This document shows, piece by piece, positions 50,451 through 60,966 of a stretch of 64,000 bases of DNA. Origin of the DNA: Nosema muscidifuracis (taxonomy: Eukaryota; Microsporidia; Nosematidae); NCBI GenBank assembly GCA_028335825.1, contig JAIOKI010000011.1:64501-128500 (forward strand), written 5' to 3'. The position numbers and the translations under genes were made by a program. The stretch's first letter is position 1. Each line of letters begins with the position of its first letter. The notes under the pieces are model-generated. The model was not told the origin of the DNA, ran no database searches, and saw only the letters and a program-made list of their open reading frames with translations.

Positions 50451-53108
50451 ATGAGTAACGATAAAATTACAGAAAACCAAAATAACGACAACTCAAAACT
50501 TTTATATTTAAAATCAATAGAAACAAAAAGATCAGTTCAATCTGAAGTATTAACTAAACCAAAATACTTTATAACATTTCCTTATCCCTATATGAATGGT
50601 AAACTACATCTTGGTCATTTATATTCTCTCTCTAAATCAGATTTCATGTCTTATTATAAAGAAATACAAGGTTATAATGTTTTATTCCCTTTGTCTTTTC
50701 ATTGTACTGGTATGCCTATAAGTGCATTAGCAAAAAAACTCGAAGAAGAATTAAACGGTAATAAAACTGATATTTCTACTAAAGATATTATCGAGAGTCT
50801 TGGTTTCGATGATGTAAGACCTTTTACTGATCCATTACATTGGGTAAGAACTTTTCCTAAATATTGTAAAGAATCTTTAGAAAATTTTGGTGCTAATATA
50901 GATTGGAGAAGATCTTTTGTAACTACAGATATTAATAAATATTATGACTCATTTGTTAGATGGCAGTTTAATAATTTAAAAAGAAAAGGGTACTTGTCAT
51001 TTGGTAAAAGATATTCTATATATTGTCCTGTTGATAATCAGGCTTGTTTGGATCATGACAGACGAAAAGGAGAAAATATTAAACCTATAAGGTTAGTTTT
51101 ATATAAAATAGATGTTAACGGGGTAATTTTACTCGTCAGGTATAAATCTAAAGAAATACCTACAAAATTAATATGTGGAAAAAATATCTACTTGACTAAA
51201 TTTAAGTATAACAATAAAGAATATATTTCTGAAGATGTTGTATATACTAATATGAAGTATCAAGTAGGAAATATAGAATATATTGAAAAAGTGAAAATAT
51301 CAGACATACTTCCTGAAAATTTGAAATTTGATGATCAATCAATTAAAGTCGAAATTCTTGAAAATGATTTGTTCTTGATGAAGACTGATACAAATAAAGA
51401 TTATGATGAAAACAAATTCATAGATGAAATAAATTTATTAGATCAAATAGAACAGAAAAAAACAACAGTTAATGACGAAATTAAGGATGGAATAGAAAAA
51501 TTAAATATTTCAGAAGATAATTTAATACAAACTGATAATTTTATAAGTGTATACATACCCGAAGATGAAGTTATAAGTAGATCTGGTGGAATTTGTGTTG
51601 TCTCGCTTTTGGATCAGTGGTATATCGATTACTCTAATCAGGATTGGAAAAAAGAAGTCAAAAAATGTTTGGAAGATATGGAATGTGAACAAGATACTCG
51701 ATCTAAATTATTGGATGGAGTGGACTGGATTTATAAATGGGGATTTTCAAGAAGTTTTGGATTAGGCACACGTATACCTTGGGATGAACAATATTTGATT
51801 GATAGTCTAAGTGACAGTGCAATATACATGGCACTGTACACTTTTAAACATTTTTTATTTGAAGATCTAGAAGGTAAAAAAGAAATATTTCCTAGTGAAA
51901 AACTATCGTGTGATGTTTGGGATTACATCTTTTATGGTAAAGATATAAAAGAAGATTTAAAAGAATATTCGGAAATATTAGAAAATTGTAGAAAAAGTTT
52001 TGAATATTTTTATCCAGTAGATTTAAGAGTAAGTGGTAAGGATTTGATAAAAAATCATCTTCTATTCTTTTTATTTAACCATGTAGCTCTTTTTGAAAAA
52101 AAATATTGGCCAAGGAGAATATTTACTAACGGACATCTGATGCTTAACTCAGAAAAAATGAGTAAAAGTACAGGTAATTTTTTAACTGTAGATACAGCTT
52201 TAAAGAAATTTGGAATGAGTGCTACAAGAATGTGTTTAGCAGTCTGTGGGGATACAAATGAAGATGCGAATTTTGTAGAATCTAATGCTAATTCATACAT
52301 CTTAAAGTTATACAGTTTTGTCAAAAATATTGAGGAACTCTTTGAAAAAAACAACGAGTCAATAAATGAAGATATTGAGTCACCTACAAATGCTGACATT
52401 TTCTTAATGGAATCAATTTCTTATAATATTAAAGAATGCTTAAGTGCTTATGATAATATGAAATATAGTGACGTAGTAAAATATGGATTCTTTGAGATGA
52501 CTAGATTGGTTAATTTATATAAGAGCATACGAGGTAGTAACATTAAATTAATAAGAAGTATTTACAAATCAATGACACAACTTTTATACCCAATAATTCC
52601 AAGTTTAAGCAGAACACTAATTGAAAAATATTTTTGTGGAGATTTTAGTATCCCTATTCCTAAATTGGAAAGTGATAATATGATTTCAGCTCTTGAATAT
52701 CTTAAAGAATTGTCAAAAAAGATTTTCTTAAGTAAATTATCTAAAAACAAGACTAAAGCTATAATTACAGTAGGAAATAGTTATCCAGAATGGAAGATCG
52801 AGATTATGAAATATATTGATAGCTTAGATATACCAAGAAATGAGGAAATTAAGAAAGACAAACAATCTGTAAGTATGATCTTATGTGATTGTATGCCAAT
52901 ACTTAAGAAATATGAAATTAATGTTAAAAAAGGTAATTTATTTGTTATGGATTTTGTTGTTTATCCAAACAAATATTGTAAGAAATTTAACGAATATGAT
53001 ATCATTAATGAGTTTAAGTTTTATATTGAAGAAAATACCGGTAAGTCAATTGAAATTAAGGATGGAGGATTAGCTGAACCTTTAAATCCAATAATTAATT
53101 ATGAATAA
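50451..53108 (+). CDS. Cytoplasmic leucyl-tRNA synthetase with eroded editing domain
   Basis: An 885-residue class I synthetase that charges tRNA-Leu. The start follows CACCCCTAAAATG. The ATP-binding HIGH motif is HLGH (53-56) within FPYPYMNGKLHLGH, and KMSKS is at 569-573. CPVDNQACLDHDR (near 195-207) marks entry to the CP1 insertion, which runs to about 385 before SLLDQWYIDY. In CP1 the threonine-rich segment (TLRPET-like) and the GTG...VPS.SP.D segment that form the hydrolytic editing site cannot be found. What remains is short, Lys/Asp/Ile-rich and unlike a folded editing centre. Fungal orthologues have nearly 1100 residues. Loss of synthetase editing is known in microsporidia, and mistranslation of Leu codons is the expected result. 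Confidence 0.92.
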   Translation: MSNDKITENQNNDNSKLLYLKSIETKRSVQSEVLTKPKYFITFPYPYMNGKLHLGHLYSLSKSDFMSYYKEIQGYNVLFPLSFHCTGMPISALAKKLEEELNGNKTDISTKDIIESLGFDDVRPFTDPLHWVRTFPKYCKESLENFGANIDWRRSFVTTDINKYYDSFVRWQFNNLKRKGYLSFGKRYSIYCPVDNQACLDHDRRKGENIKPIRLVLYKIDVNGVILLVRYKSKEIPTKLICGKNIYLTKFKYNNKEYISEDVVYTNMKYQVGNIEYIEKVKISDILPENLKFDDQSIKVEILENDLFLMKTDTNKDYDENKFIDEINLLDQIEQKKTTVNDEIKDGIEKLNISEDNLIQTDNFISVYIPEDEVISRSGGICVVSLLDQWYIDYSNQDWKKEVKKCLEDMECEQDTRSKLLDGVDWIYKWGFSRSFGLGTRIPWDEQYLIDSLSDSAIYMALYTFKHFLFEDLEGKKEIFPSEKLSCDVWDYIFYGKDIKEDLKEYSEILENCRKSFEYFYPVDLRVSGKDLIKNHLLFFLFNHVALFEKKYWPRRIFTNGHLMLNSEKMSKSTGNFLTVDTALKKFGMSATRMCLAVCGDTNEDANFVESNANSYILKLYSFVKNIEELFEKNNESINEDIESPTNADIFLMESISYNIKECLSAYDNMKYSDVVKYGFFEMTRLVNLYKSIRGSNIKLIRSIYKSMTQLLYPIIPSLSRTLIEKYFCGDFSIPIPKLESDNMISALEYLKELSKKIFLSKLSKNKTKAIITVGNSYPEWKIEIMKYIDSLDIPRNEEIKKDKQSVSMILCDCMPILKKYEINVKKGNLFVMDFVVYPNKYCKKFNEYDIINEFKFYIEENTGKSIEIKDGGLAEPLNPIINYE

Positions 53109-53283
53109 ATAATTTTTAAGAAGTTTAACTGTTGATTTTAAAATGTTTTACACGACAAATTTGTTTATATTTACTTTTAATTTGAATGTGGAGAATTTTG
53201 TTAAATTTCTTTCATAATTTACTAATTAAAAAAATTACCTTTTTTTTAATTAAATATTTTAATCACATACTTTGATTCCTAAA

Positions 53284-53853
53284 CTAAAAATAAATATAAT
53301 CTAAGGAATCTTTTTGAGGGTATCTTCTTATACTTACCTTATTCTCGGTAATATATAATTCTTTAAGAACATCCAAATCTTCTACAAGTTCAATTTCTTC
53401 TGAAGATTTAAAAGTGAAAAAAGATCTTTCTTCATTCGTATCACAGTGAATAACAGAATTAGGTTTCGTTTTAATAATCATAAATGGAAGATAAAGCTTA
53501 TCTTTTTGTTCATCTTGAGCTTGATTATTTCTTATTACTAAATATTCAAAGACATTTTTCATATCTTGAAGTTTGGCAATTTCTTCTTTTTTTTTATTTA
53601 TTGATTCTTGATTATTATTCATAAAATACTTTTTACCTTTCTTGTCTATCATTTGTACAGCTTTCATAACATTAAGCACATCGTATATTCTTCTATGGAG
53701 TGTTTTCTTATTTTCTAGTGGAATATTCTCACATATATAATTATAAGTTACTCCGTCACCGGTTTTAATTATATTGTATACTGAACTAGTAATATATTTC
53801 ATACCATCTTTCTTGTTCTCAGATTGATTATTATCACTATATAAATTTTTCAT
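53284..53853 (-). CDS. DP-family transcription factor (E2F partner)
   Basis: A 189-residue protein. The start follows TAACCCAAAATG. The winged-helix DNA-binding domain covers about residues 18-78 and ends in KKTLHRRIYDVLNVMKAVQM, which carries the family's R(R/I)YD.LNV core. INKKKEEIAKLQDMKN is the dimerisation coiled coil. After it, LVIRNN and LYLPFMIIKT followed by IHCDTNEERSFFTF match the DP-specific LI.RN, LPF(I/V)(I/V)V.T and I.C.I segments, so DP is preferred over E2F. DP/E2F dimers control S-phase genes. The partner is not in this window. Confidence 0.85.
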   Translation of the reverse strand: MKNLYSDNNQSENKKDGMKYITSSVYNIIKTGDGVTYNYICENIPLENKKTLHRRIYDVLNVMKAVQMIDKKGKKYFMNNNQESINKKKEEIAKLQDMKNVFEYLVIRNNQAQDEQKDKLYLPFMIIKTKPNSVIHCDTNEERSFFTFKSSEEIELVEDLDVLKELYITENKVSIRRYPQKDSLDYIYF

Positions 53854-54728
53854 TTTGGGTTATTAAGTGAATATTTTTAAAATTTTGTGTGCTTGTTAGA
53901 TAGACATAATTTAGAGATTTAAATATTATATTGAATTTGTTAGATAGAAAATATTTGTATTTCTCTATATTTTTGGAGGGAATTTTTTATTAGATTGTTA
54001 GCAACATAAAAACTTAATATAGATATAAAAGAAGATAAAAATTAATTGTTAATTATTTTTATTATAATGTAGAACAAAATAGATATTCAATTAATTTTAT
54101 TGTTGATATATTTGATATTCAAAACAAATATGAAATTTTAAACCTCAAGTTTTCAATTAAAATTTTAAGAATTACCAATTGAGAAATAAATAAAAATTAT
54201 AGCATGAATTGAGAAAAAGTTAAAACATTACAGAGCTGGTAACAAAGATAATGCAAGTTAAGGGTTATTTAATAATAATATTTATAATAAAGAATGATTT
54301 ATCTCATAACAGTAACAATGTTAATAATACCTGAAGATTATGTATTTAGTATTATTAAAAGAAAATGTTTTATTTACAAGGATTTTTTTTTAATCTTAGA
54401 TAAAATATCGACTTTACTGACAAGGATATTTTAATATTAAAAAATATTGAATTTTCAATCTCAGTTACAAATCATTATACTTTTATCGATAAGGATATTT
54501 TTTAATTTCAAAAACAAATTATTAAGTTTTTTTTGGCAAGGCTATTAATTAATTGCAGATACAAATTATAAAATTTTTTAAATAATTAAAAGCCAATAGT
54601 TATAAGGCTAATTTCAAGATGATTCTCTCTTTAATATAAATAAAATAATTAATAACCCTTATAACATTATCTTAAGACAATATTTAAATTAAAATTATAA
54701 ATATGGAAATGAATAACGTAATATTAAT
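53854..54728. other. AT-rich spacer, degenerate repeats near 54370-54560
   Basis: No gene. Variants of ACAAGGATATTTTAAT plus AAATTAT-AATTTT recur three to four times at about 80-90 bp spacing. Confidence 0.45.
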
Positions 54729-55541
54729 TTATTTTTTCTCAGCTGGCTCTTCTTTTGCCCCACTCTTTTGCTTTGCTGCTTCGACTTCTGGTTGATTCTC
54801 AACTGTTGCGTTATTTAAAATATTAGTGATCATACCACTAGTCTTACAATCAGTTTTGATACATTCAGATATAATCTTTTCATTAGTATTTGGTTGATTA
54901 GAGATAGGAGGACAAATACATTCGAGTTTCTTCTTGCTTTTAGGTGTTTTAGTAGCAATAACATTACCATATTCATTGAGTACAACAACATCTTTATATT
55001 TATTAACGATCTCAGAAGGCTTCTTAGAGGCTGGCTTCCTGGTGAAATGTGACTGAACACGTGTGGCCATAAAGACAGGCTTTTTATTGTCATAAATTGT
55101 AACTAAGTTGGATCCACTTCCTACTACATATTTAGGTTTTGTTTCAGATTTCTTTTGTATCTTAGCTCTTAAACATTCTTGAGCAGCTTGGTTGACTGTT
55201 CTTATACATTCTTCAGGTTTTTGAGGCATTTGTTCAACCATCCTAATAGCATTCATTGCAGCCTGAGCAGCAGCCTGCTTCTTCTGTTCAGCTCTTTCCC
55301 TAGCTTGTCTTAAGCATTCATTAGGATTAGTTCCGTTAGGTATAATTCTTTTACCATTAACAAATCTTATTTGACATTCTGCATTAGGTCTAACTAAAGC
55401 AGGTTTATCACTTTGTTGAGGTCCATTAGGAACTGTGCCTAGTATAACGGGTTGAACTTTAGTTACCTGTTGAACATCTGCTTTTGTGAGACTGAGAAAA
55501 ATTAGCAAGCAGATTTGTGGTACATTATGAAAATTCCGCAT
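54729..55541 (-). CDS. Polar tube protein 2-like
   Basis: A 270-residue secreted, lysine-rich protein that fits PTP2, a component of the infection tube fired at germination. It has a signal peptide (MRNFHNVPQICLLIFLSLTKA), basic composition and spaced cysteines (ECQIRF, ECLRQA, ECIRTVN, ECLRAK, LECICPP, ECIKTDC). It ends in an acidic/basic tail (KQKSGAKEEPAEKK). Length is close to the roughly 280 residues usual for PTP2. In other microsporidia PTP1 and PTP2 are neighbours, and the PTP1-like gene is next at 58911 on the same strand. No CCC box precedes the ATG. The identification combines composition, length, leader and synteny. Confidence 0.82.
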   Translation of the reverse strand: MRNFHNVPQICLLIFLSLTKADVQQVTKVQPVILGTVPNGPQQSDKPALVRPNAECQIRFVNGKRIIPNGTNPNECLRQARERAEQKKQAAAQAAMNAIRMVEQMPQKPEECIRTVNQAAQECLRAKIQKKSETKPKYVVGSGSNLVTIYDNKKPVFMATRVQSHFTRKPASKKPSEIVNKYKDVVVLNEYGNVIATKTPKSKKKLECICPPISNQPNTNEKIISECIKTDCKTSGMITNILNNATVENQPEVEAAKQKSGAKEEPAEKK

Positions 55542-55820
55542 CTTATTGTATTTTTGTTTATTTTTTTATATATATATTTTTAACTGATACAATGTTTTAA
55601 AATTAACAAATTAATTAAATCTAAATGAAGTAAAACAAGCGTTTCGTTTTATTTTGATTGGCTTTTTTGAAAGTACGTCTATATATTGGACTAAAAATGA
55701 TAATTTGTTTTACTAAGTTTTATATTTGAAACAATATAGAAAATACATACAAGCAAATTACTAACAGTATATTTCTTATTAAAATATATATTTTTAATTT
55801 CTATATTAAAAAGTCTATAT

Positions 55821-55850
55821 TTTTTCTACGTCCAAAGGATCGTAGAAAAA
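55821..55850. repeat. GC-containing perfect inverted repeat upstream of PTP2
   Basis: TTTTTCTACG at 55821-55830 and CGTAGAAAAA at 55841-55850 are perfect reverse complements. Inside, TCC-AAA-GGA can extend the stem with one bulge. It stands out in AT-rich DNA about 280 bp before the PTP2 start. Confidence 0.75.
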
Positions 55851-56794
55851 TGATAAAAAGTATTTTTCAAAGATTATTCAATAATAAATTTTAGTAAAAG
55901 AATATCTATCTAATTTCTTAGCAAAGATTCTCTTATTTAATTAAAAATTAGATAAAAGATTAACAAATTAATATAAAATTGTGATATATAAATATTAAAT
56001 AGAGTAGAACTGAAGCAATAAATTAGAATATCAAAATAATTAAAGTTAAAGAATATTTAATAATTTATCCATATATATAAAAATTTGAATTCAATTTTAA
56101 GGTATATATCCGTATAATATTTACTCTAAATTATGTTAAATAAACAAAATTAATTTATTTTTAAACCCCTAATAAAAATAATTATCATTTATGAACAGAA
56201 AAAGGCTTTAGTTAGTAAATTAAAATTTAACATTAATTAATTATAACTTCCAATAAAAGAATATATTAAATTAAAGAAATGATCTTAAAATAGATAAAAA
56301 AAATATTTTTAAATGATAACATTAAGTTTCATTTAATGATGAGTAAATTTTATTAAATCCTCTTTAATAAAAATATTAAAAATTATAATCAGAAAGTTAA
56401 TTATCAACTATTCAATAAATAAAACTTTTTTTTGATAAATAAATACTTTGCTCAAGTTAAAATTTAATTTACTGTTTATTTTTTATAAATCAAATATTAA
56501 ATTAAAATTCATACTGCATAAATTAAATGATTCAATTTCTTTAATTAATTACTAATTCCAAAAATAAAAAATAATTCAATATGTATACATTTAATTAGAA
56601 ATCTATATATTTACAATAAAAAATACACTTTAATTAATTATTATAATTCGATGAAAGGTATATGTGAAGCTGAGAGTGCTAAGCTTCAGTAATACTCAAA
56701 GTATAATATTTAATAAATTTTATTTATTTGTACTTTCTCCACCCTCAAAGCTAATTATTAATTAAAGAAAATTAAAATGAAGTGTTTAATAAAC

Positions 56795-57085
56795 AATAAA
56801 ACTAGTCATTACTTAGACTTAAAGATATATTTAATATTCTGATAAAGGAATATGTTTTGGAAAATAAACAATAATATTAGTCATTACTTAGACTTAAAGA
56901 TATCCTTAATATTCTGATAAAGGAATATTTTATGAGACGATATATCTTAATTTTTCTAACTCCTTTTATAAATCAAAGGTATTTTTCTTCAAACATATTA
57001 TAAATATATTTTTATATCTTAATTTTTCTAACTCCTTTTATAAATCAAAGGAAATATTTCTTCAAACATATTATCAATATATTTT
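56795..57085. repeat. Two successive tandem duplications
   Basis: A roughly 69-bp unit with CTAGTCATTACTTAGACTTA, then AAAGATAT-TTAATATTCTGA (about 56803 and 56872), is followed by a roughly 71-bp unit with TTAATTTTTCTAACTCC (about 56948 and 57019). Confidence 0.8.
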
Positions 57086-57356
57086 TATATCTTTCGTATC
57101 TAAAACATATCTCTTAACTATTTTGATAAGTTCTGTTTCATTTTTTTAATCTTAAGCATCAGTACATAATTAGACCAATTAATGAGTCTGTAATAAAACA
57201 ATCCTTTTTTATAAAATTATCTCACTATCTTAGAATTCTAAAAAATAACTGTATGTTAAAAATATACAAGGAATTAACTCTTAATAAATTATCAACATAT
57301 CTATCATAAGTTATAAATTTTATGTAATAGACAGTGGTTGAATAAATATTAGTATA

Positions 57357-57394
57357 AAATTACTCTCTACATGTATTAGTTTAGAGAGTAATTT
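57357..57394. repeat. Perfect 13-bp hairpin
   Basis: AAATTACTCTCTA at 57357-57369 and TAGAGAGTAATTT at 57382-57394 are perfect reverse complements with a 12-base loop. Confidence 0.75.
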
Positions 57395-58910
57395 ATCATA
57401 GCATAGACTAAATTAATTTTATAAAATTTAACTGTTATAAATAATTGACAAAAGTTCATTTAATTATTGCTTTATTTTTTTTCTAATGAAAGATATTTGT
57501 TAATAGATGAATTAGAAAAAAGATAAGAATTCTATTATCTTCAATTTTTAATAATATATTATTATTATAAATTATGTCTTTTAATAAATATATCTATCAA
57601 TAAAACTTATGTCTTTGATAAATATATCTATTATTATAAATTATGTCTTTAATAAATATATTTACTATTTTAAATAAGTGATTTCTTTTAAAATTATCAT
57701 AATATAATATGAAACGATTAAATTAAAAATATTGTAGAATGATTGTTAAAACATACGTACGTCTTAAAATACGACCTTTACACTAGAATTTAAATTTTTA
57801 AGATTTTAATAATATGTAAATTTAGATTTAATTTAACAACTTTTTTATCTTTAAAAACATTAACAAATAATTGGAAAATTTAAACTTAAATTTTAAAAAG
57901 TAATAGAAATTTGATATTTTATAAATTCCTTAAATGCCTATCTTTTACATATAAAAAAATTGAATAACTAATATCTTGACTTTTTATTTTTATTTCAACT
58001 CGTTTATTAGCAACTAAATTTTATTAACAATTTTTTCTTAGCTTTTTTATTATTAAATTAATTTTATATTATACTTACGAATTAATGCATACATTTATAA
58101 TTTTATTATTGTGATTAATATAGCTGTATATTAATATTTTCTTTATTCTTTTACTATACTTTCAATAGATATATCTTTTTTCTGAAGATAAATTATTTTC
58201 TTTCTTTTTTGAACTATTTTTGATTTTAATACATTCTTTTAGTATAAACAGATATCATCCTAAATATTTTAGTCCTTAGCTAATTTAACATTAATCAAAA
58301 TAGTTTTGAATATCAAATTTTATTTATTTTTGCCATGTCTTATGTAAAACTAAAAATATTAATTAAAAAAAATTTTCTACTTAAATTTCTGTTATTTTTA
58401 CACTGTTTTTATTTCTTAATTATTTTATTAATAGTTGAAGCCTTTTTGTCTTCGTTAGCAATAGACAAATCAGAATGATTAAAAACACCCTTAAAAATAT
58501 TTATTTCTAACTAAGACATATGAAAGAAGAAACTTTAATTGAAAATAATGGAGAAATTTTCAGGATATTCTATAAGTAGGAGAGATACTGTTCACATATT
58601 AAAAAGATTTTTAAAGCATTTTATAATTTGTTATTCAATAATTATGTATAGTAAACAAGAAGTCATCTCAGAACACTATCAATAGATAAAGTGTGTCATA
58701 AAAAAAGAATTTTATGATAGATTAGTTATCAATTTTTTCTAATTAAAGCTAAAATTAATTTCTAAATATATTTATAGTATGTAATGATGTTAGAAAAAAA
58801 TTGAGAATGACTTATTATATAAATTTTATTTGAATATTTTAGAAGACAGTTTTTAGTCTGTTAAAGATGCACTATTTTTTTAATTAAAATAAATCATAGA
58901 AAACTATTTA

Positions 58911-60383
58911 TTAGACGCAAACACTTTCATGAGCTTGTACATATTGATCGGAAGCTGGAACTAATACACCTACATCAACTAAATTCTTTGGACTAGTTAC
59001 ACATTCCATTGCTTCTTGAGGAGATACCTGAGCTGGCTGACTTACTACTTTAGCAAGACATTCTGTATTATTTGGTACATCACATGAAACACCTTGAGTA
59101 GAAACCATTGATCCGGCTGGTACTAATTTAGTTGTATCACATAAAGAACTTACTAAATTAGCTGGACTTGTACATTCTGCTCCTGAGCTTTGAGAAGTTG
59201 TAGTAGGAACATATAAAGTATTAGCTGGTGTCTGAACTGGTGGAGCAGGAGCTACTGGTGGTACACAAACTTCAGATACTTGTTGAGTAGAACTTACTGG
59301 TGGGTTAGAGGTTACTGGTGGATTTTGTCCTGTTGGGATTACACAAATCTGAGATTGTGCTGGCTGTGCTGGTGGTGATACTTGAACTGGCTGAACTGGT
59401 GGTGATACCTGTACTGGCTGAACTGGTGGTGATACTTGTACTGGCTGAACTGGTGGTGATACCTGTACTGGCTGGACTGGTGGCGATACTTTTACAGGTG
59501 TTGTTACAACAGGAGTCTGTGGTACTGGAGGTGGTGTTACAATAGGAGTTTGTGGAGTAGATGGTGGTTGATATACATGTACAACAGTCTGTGGTGGTGG
59601 TAGATTTGAAGTTGGTGGACTTACTGGTGGTAATGGTTCAGGTACTTCTTCTTCTGGTTCTGTTGGTACACAATCAACGGTAGTCTTCATAGTACATTGA
59701 GTTTCCTCCTTCTTTGGCTGAGATGGTGGTGGATTACCAGTAGTATAATTTCCTGGTGTTGGAGTCATTGGAGGTGTTGGATTAATGATAGTAGTAGCCG
59801 ATGGTGGTGGTTGACTAATAATCTGTGTAACACTTTGAACTGGTGGAGCTGGTGGTGGAGTTTCTTTCTGGACTAATAGTGGTGGTTGTTTGACTACTTC
59901 TTTCTCTTTAACTACTGGCACAACTGGTACGTATGAAACTTCCTGTTGTTTTTGGGGAACTACTTGAGTACTGACTACTGGGGTACCAACTACTGGAGTA
60001 CTAGCTACTGGAGTACTAGCTACTGGGGTACCGACTACTGGGGTACCAACTACAGGAGTACCAACTGCTGGGGTTGTATTTGAGGTTGCATTATTTCCTG
60101 CTAAACAAATTACTGGCTGACTTCCTCCTGCTGGTGCAGTAGGTGGTGCAGTAGAAGTTGTTGTAGTTGATCCTTGAACCAAACAATCTGCTGGTGTTCT
60201 ACCGTATCCTGGTGTTCCTACTGGGTTTAAAATGAGTGGTTTAGATTGTATTGCACAATTTTCTATTTTAACCGGCTGACTTACCATAGGAGTGGGATTA
60301 CCTTGTCCTCCTGCTACACATACAGCACCGAATATTTCACGAGCACAGAAAAGAGCTGTACTAAAAATCTTCAAGCTTTTCAT
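58911..60383 (-). CDS. Polar tube protein 1-like, proline-rich
   Basis: A 490-residue secreted structural protein fitting PTP1, the main polar tube component. It has a signal peptide (about MKSLKIFSTALFCAREIFGA), very high Pro, Thr, Val and Gln, and cysteines kept mostly in the terminal parts. Two repeat blocks lie in the middle: six-residue (G/S)TPV(V/A) units, about seven copies near residues 110-145, and nine-residue VSPPVQPVQ units, about five copies near 305-350. PTP1 proteins are known for a repetitive, O-mannosylated core between cysteine-bearing ends. The gene is clearly GC-richer than its surroundings because of Pro codons. No CCC box precedes it. PTP2 lies downstream on the same strand, 3.4 kb away, wider than in compact genomes. 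Confidence 0.87.
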   Translation of the reverse strand: MKSLKIFSTALFCAREIFGAVCVAGGQGNPTPMVSQPVKIENCAIQSKPLILNPVGTPGYGRTPADCLVQGSTTTTSTAPPTAPAGGSQPVICLAGNNATSNTTPAVGTPVVGTPVVGTPVASTPVASTPVVGTPVVSTQVVPQKQQEVSYVPVVPVVKEKEVVKQPPLLVQKETPPPAPPVQSVTQIISQPPPSATTIINPTPPMTPTPGNYTTGNPPPSQPKKEETQCTMKTTVDCVPTEPEEEVPEPLPPVSPPTSNLPPPQTVVHVYQPPSTPQTPIVTPPPVPQTPVVTTPVKVSPPVQPVQVSPPVQPVQVSPPVQPVQVSPPVQPVQVSPPAQPAQSQICVIPTGQNPPVTSNPPVSSTQQVSEVCVPPVAPAPPVQTPANTLYVPTTTSQSSGAECTSPANLVSSLCDTTKLVPAGSMVSTQGVSCDVPNNTECLAKVVSQPAQVSPQEAMECVTSPKNLVDVGVLVPASDQYVQAHESVCV

Positions 60384-60955
60384 ATTATTTTTCTTGTTTT
60401 TTTTTCTATATATAATTTCCTATGAAACATATGTTTTAAATTGAGAAAGCTTATTGAACAAATCAGAAACAGATTCAAAATGAAATATGTTTCGAGATTA
60501 TTAGTCAAATGAACTTATATGTTAGAATATATCGTAAACTTTGTTTTAAATTAAGGAAATTATTTGGTTTAATTTGCCCGACAGTTTTAAAATTTCGAAA
60601 TTTTCTATTAGAGATAGACCAAATATAACAATAATAAAGTTAATTGATTCATTAAAATAAATTCGAGCTAAATTACTACATTTTCTATAGTATAACAAAT
60701 TTTAATTGATTTTATTGTTAGTTTCATAATACTTAGTTCTCTTCTAAGTTAATTTATAGACGAATTATCATAATTATAAAGACTTTGTTGGTTTTATAAA
60801 CAAACTTTCTATAAAAAATATAAAATAAAAAAATTAGCATTAATTATAGATATTTGTAGAAATATTATCCTTTAAATTATATTTCATTGGATAATATTTT
60901 TATCAATGATAGTATTTATTATTATTGGGTATGAATTACAAAAATAAATATTTTT
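60384..60955. other. Divergent upstream region of PTP1 and the Tra2-like gene
   Basis: No gene or clear repeat. An AT-rich spacer shared by two divergent genes. Confidence 0.45.
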
Positions 60956-60958
60956 TAA

Positions 60959-60962
60959 CCCC
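60959..60962 (+). promoter_or_regulatory. CCCC start box deciding ATG 60967
   Basis: TTAACCCCTAAAATGG. An upstream in-frame ATG at 60925 precedes the box and would put the box inside the coding region, so 60967 is preferred. Confidence 0.75.
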
Positions 60963-60966
60963 TAAA

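Larger units (their letters stand above)
55542..58910. other. 3.4-kb AT-rich spacer between PTP2 and PTP1
   Basis: No gene is recognised on either strand. It holds two perfect hairpins (55821-55850 and 57357-57394), duplicated segments at 56795-57080 and short repeats of AATAAATATATCTATTA near 57575-57665. Confidence 0.5.

Noticed and set aside
54830-55093. 87-codon frame overlapping PTP2 and similar long frames inside PTP1 and the Tra2-like gene
   Set aside because: They are shadows in other frames of repetitive coding sequence, with no start box.
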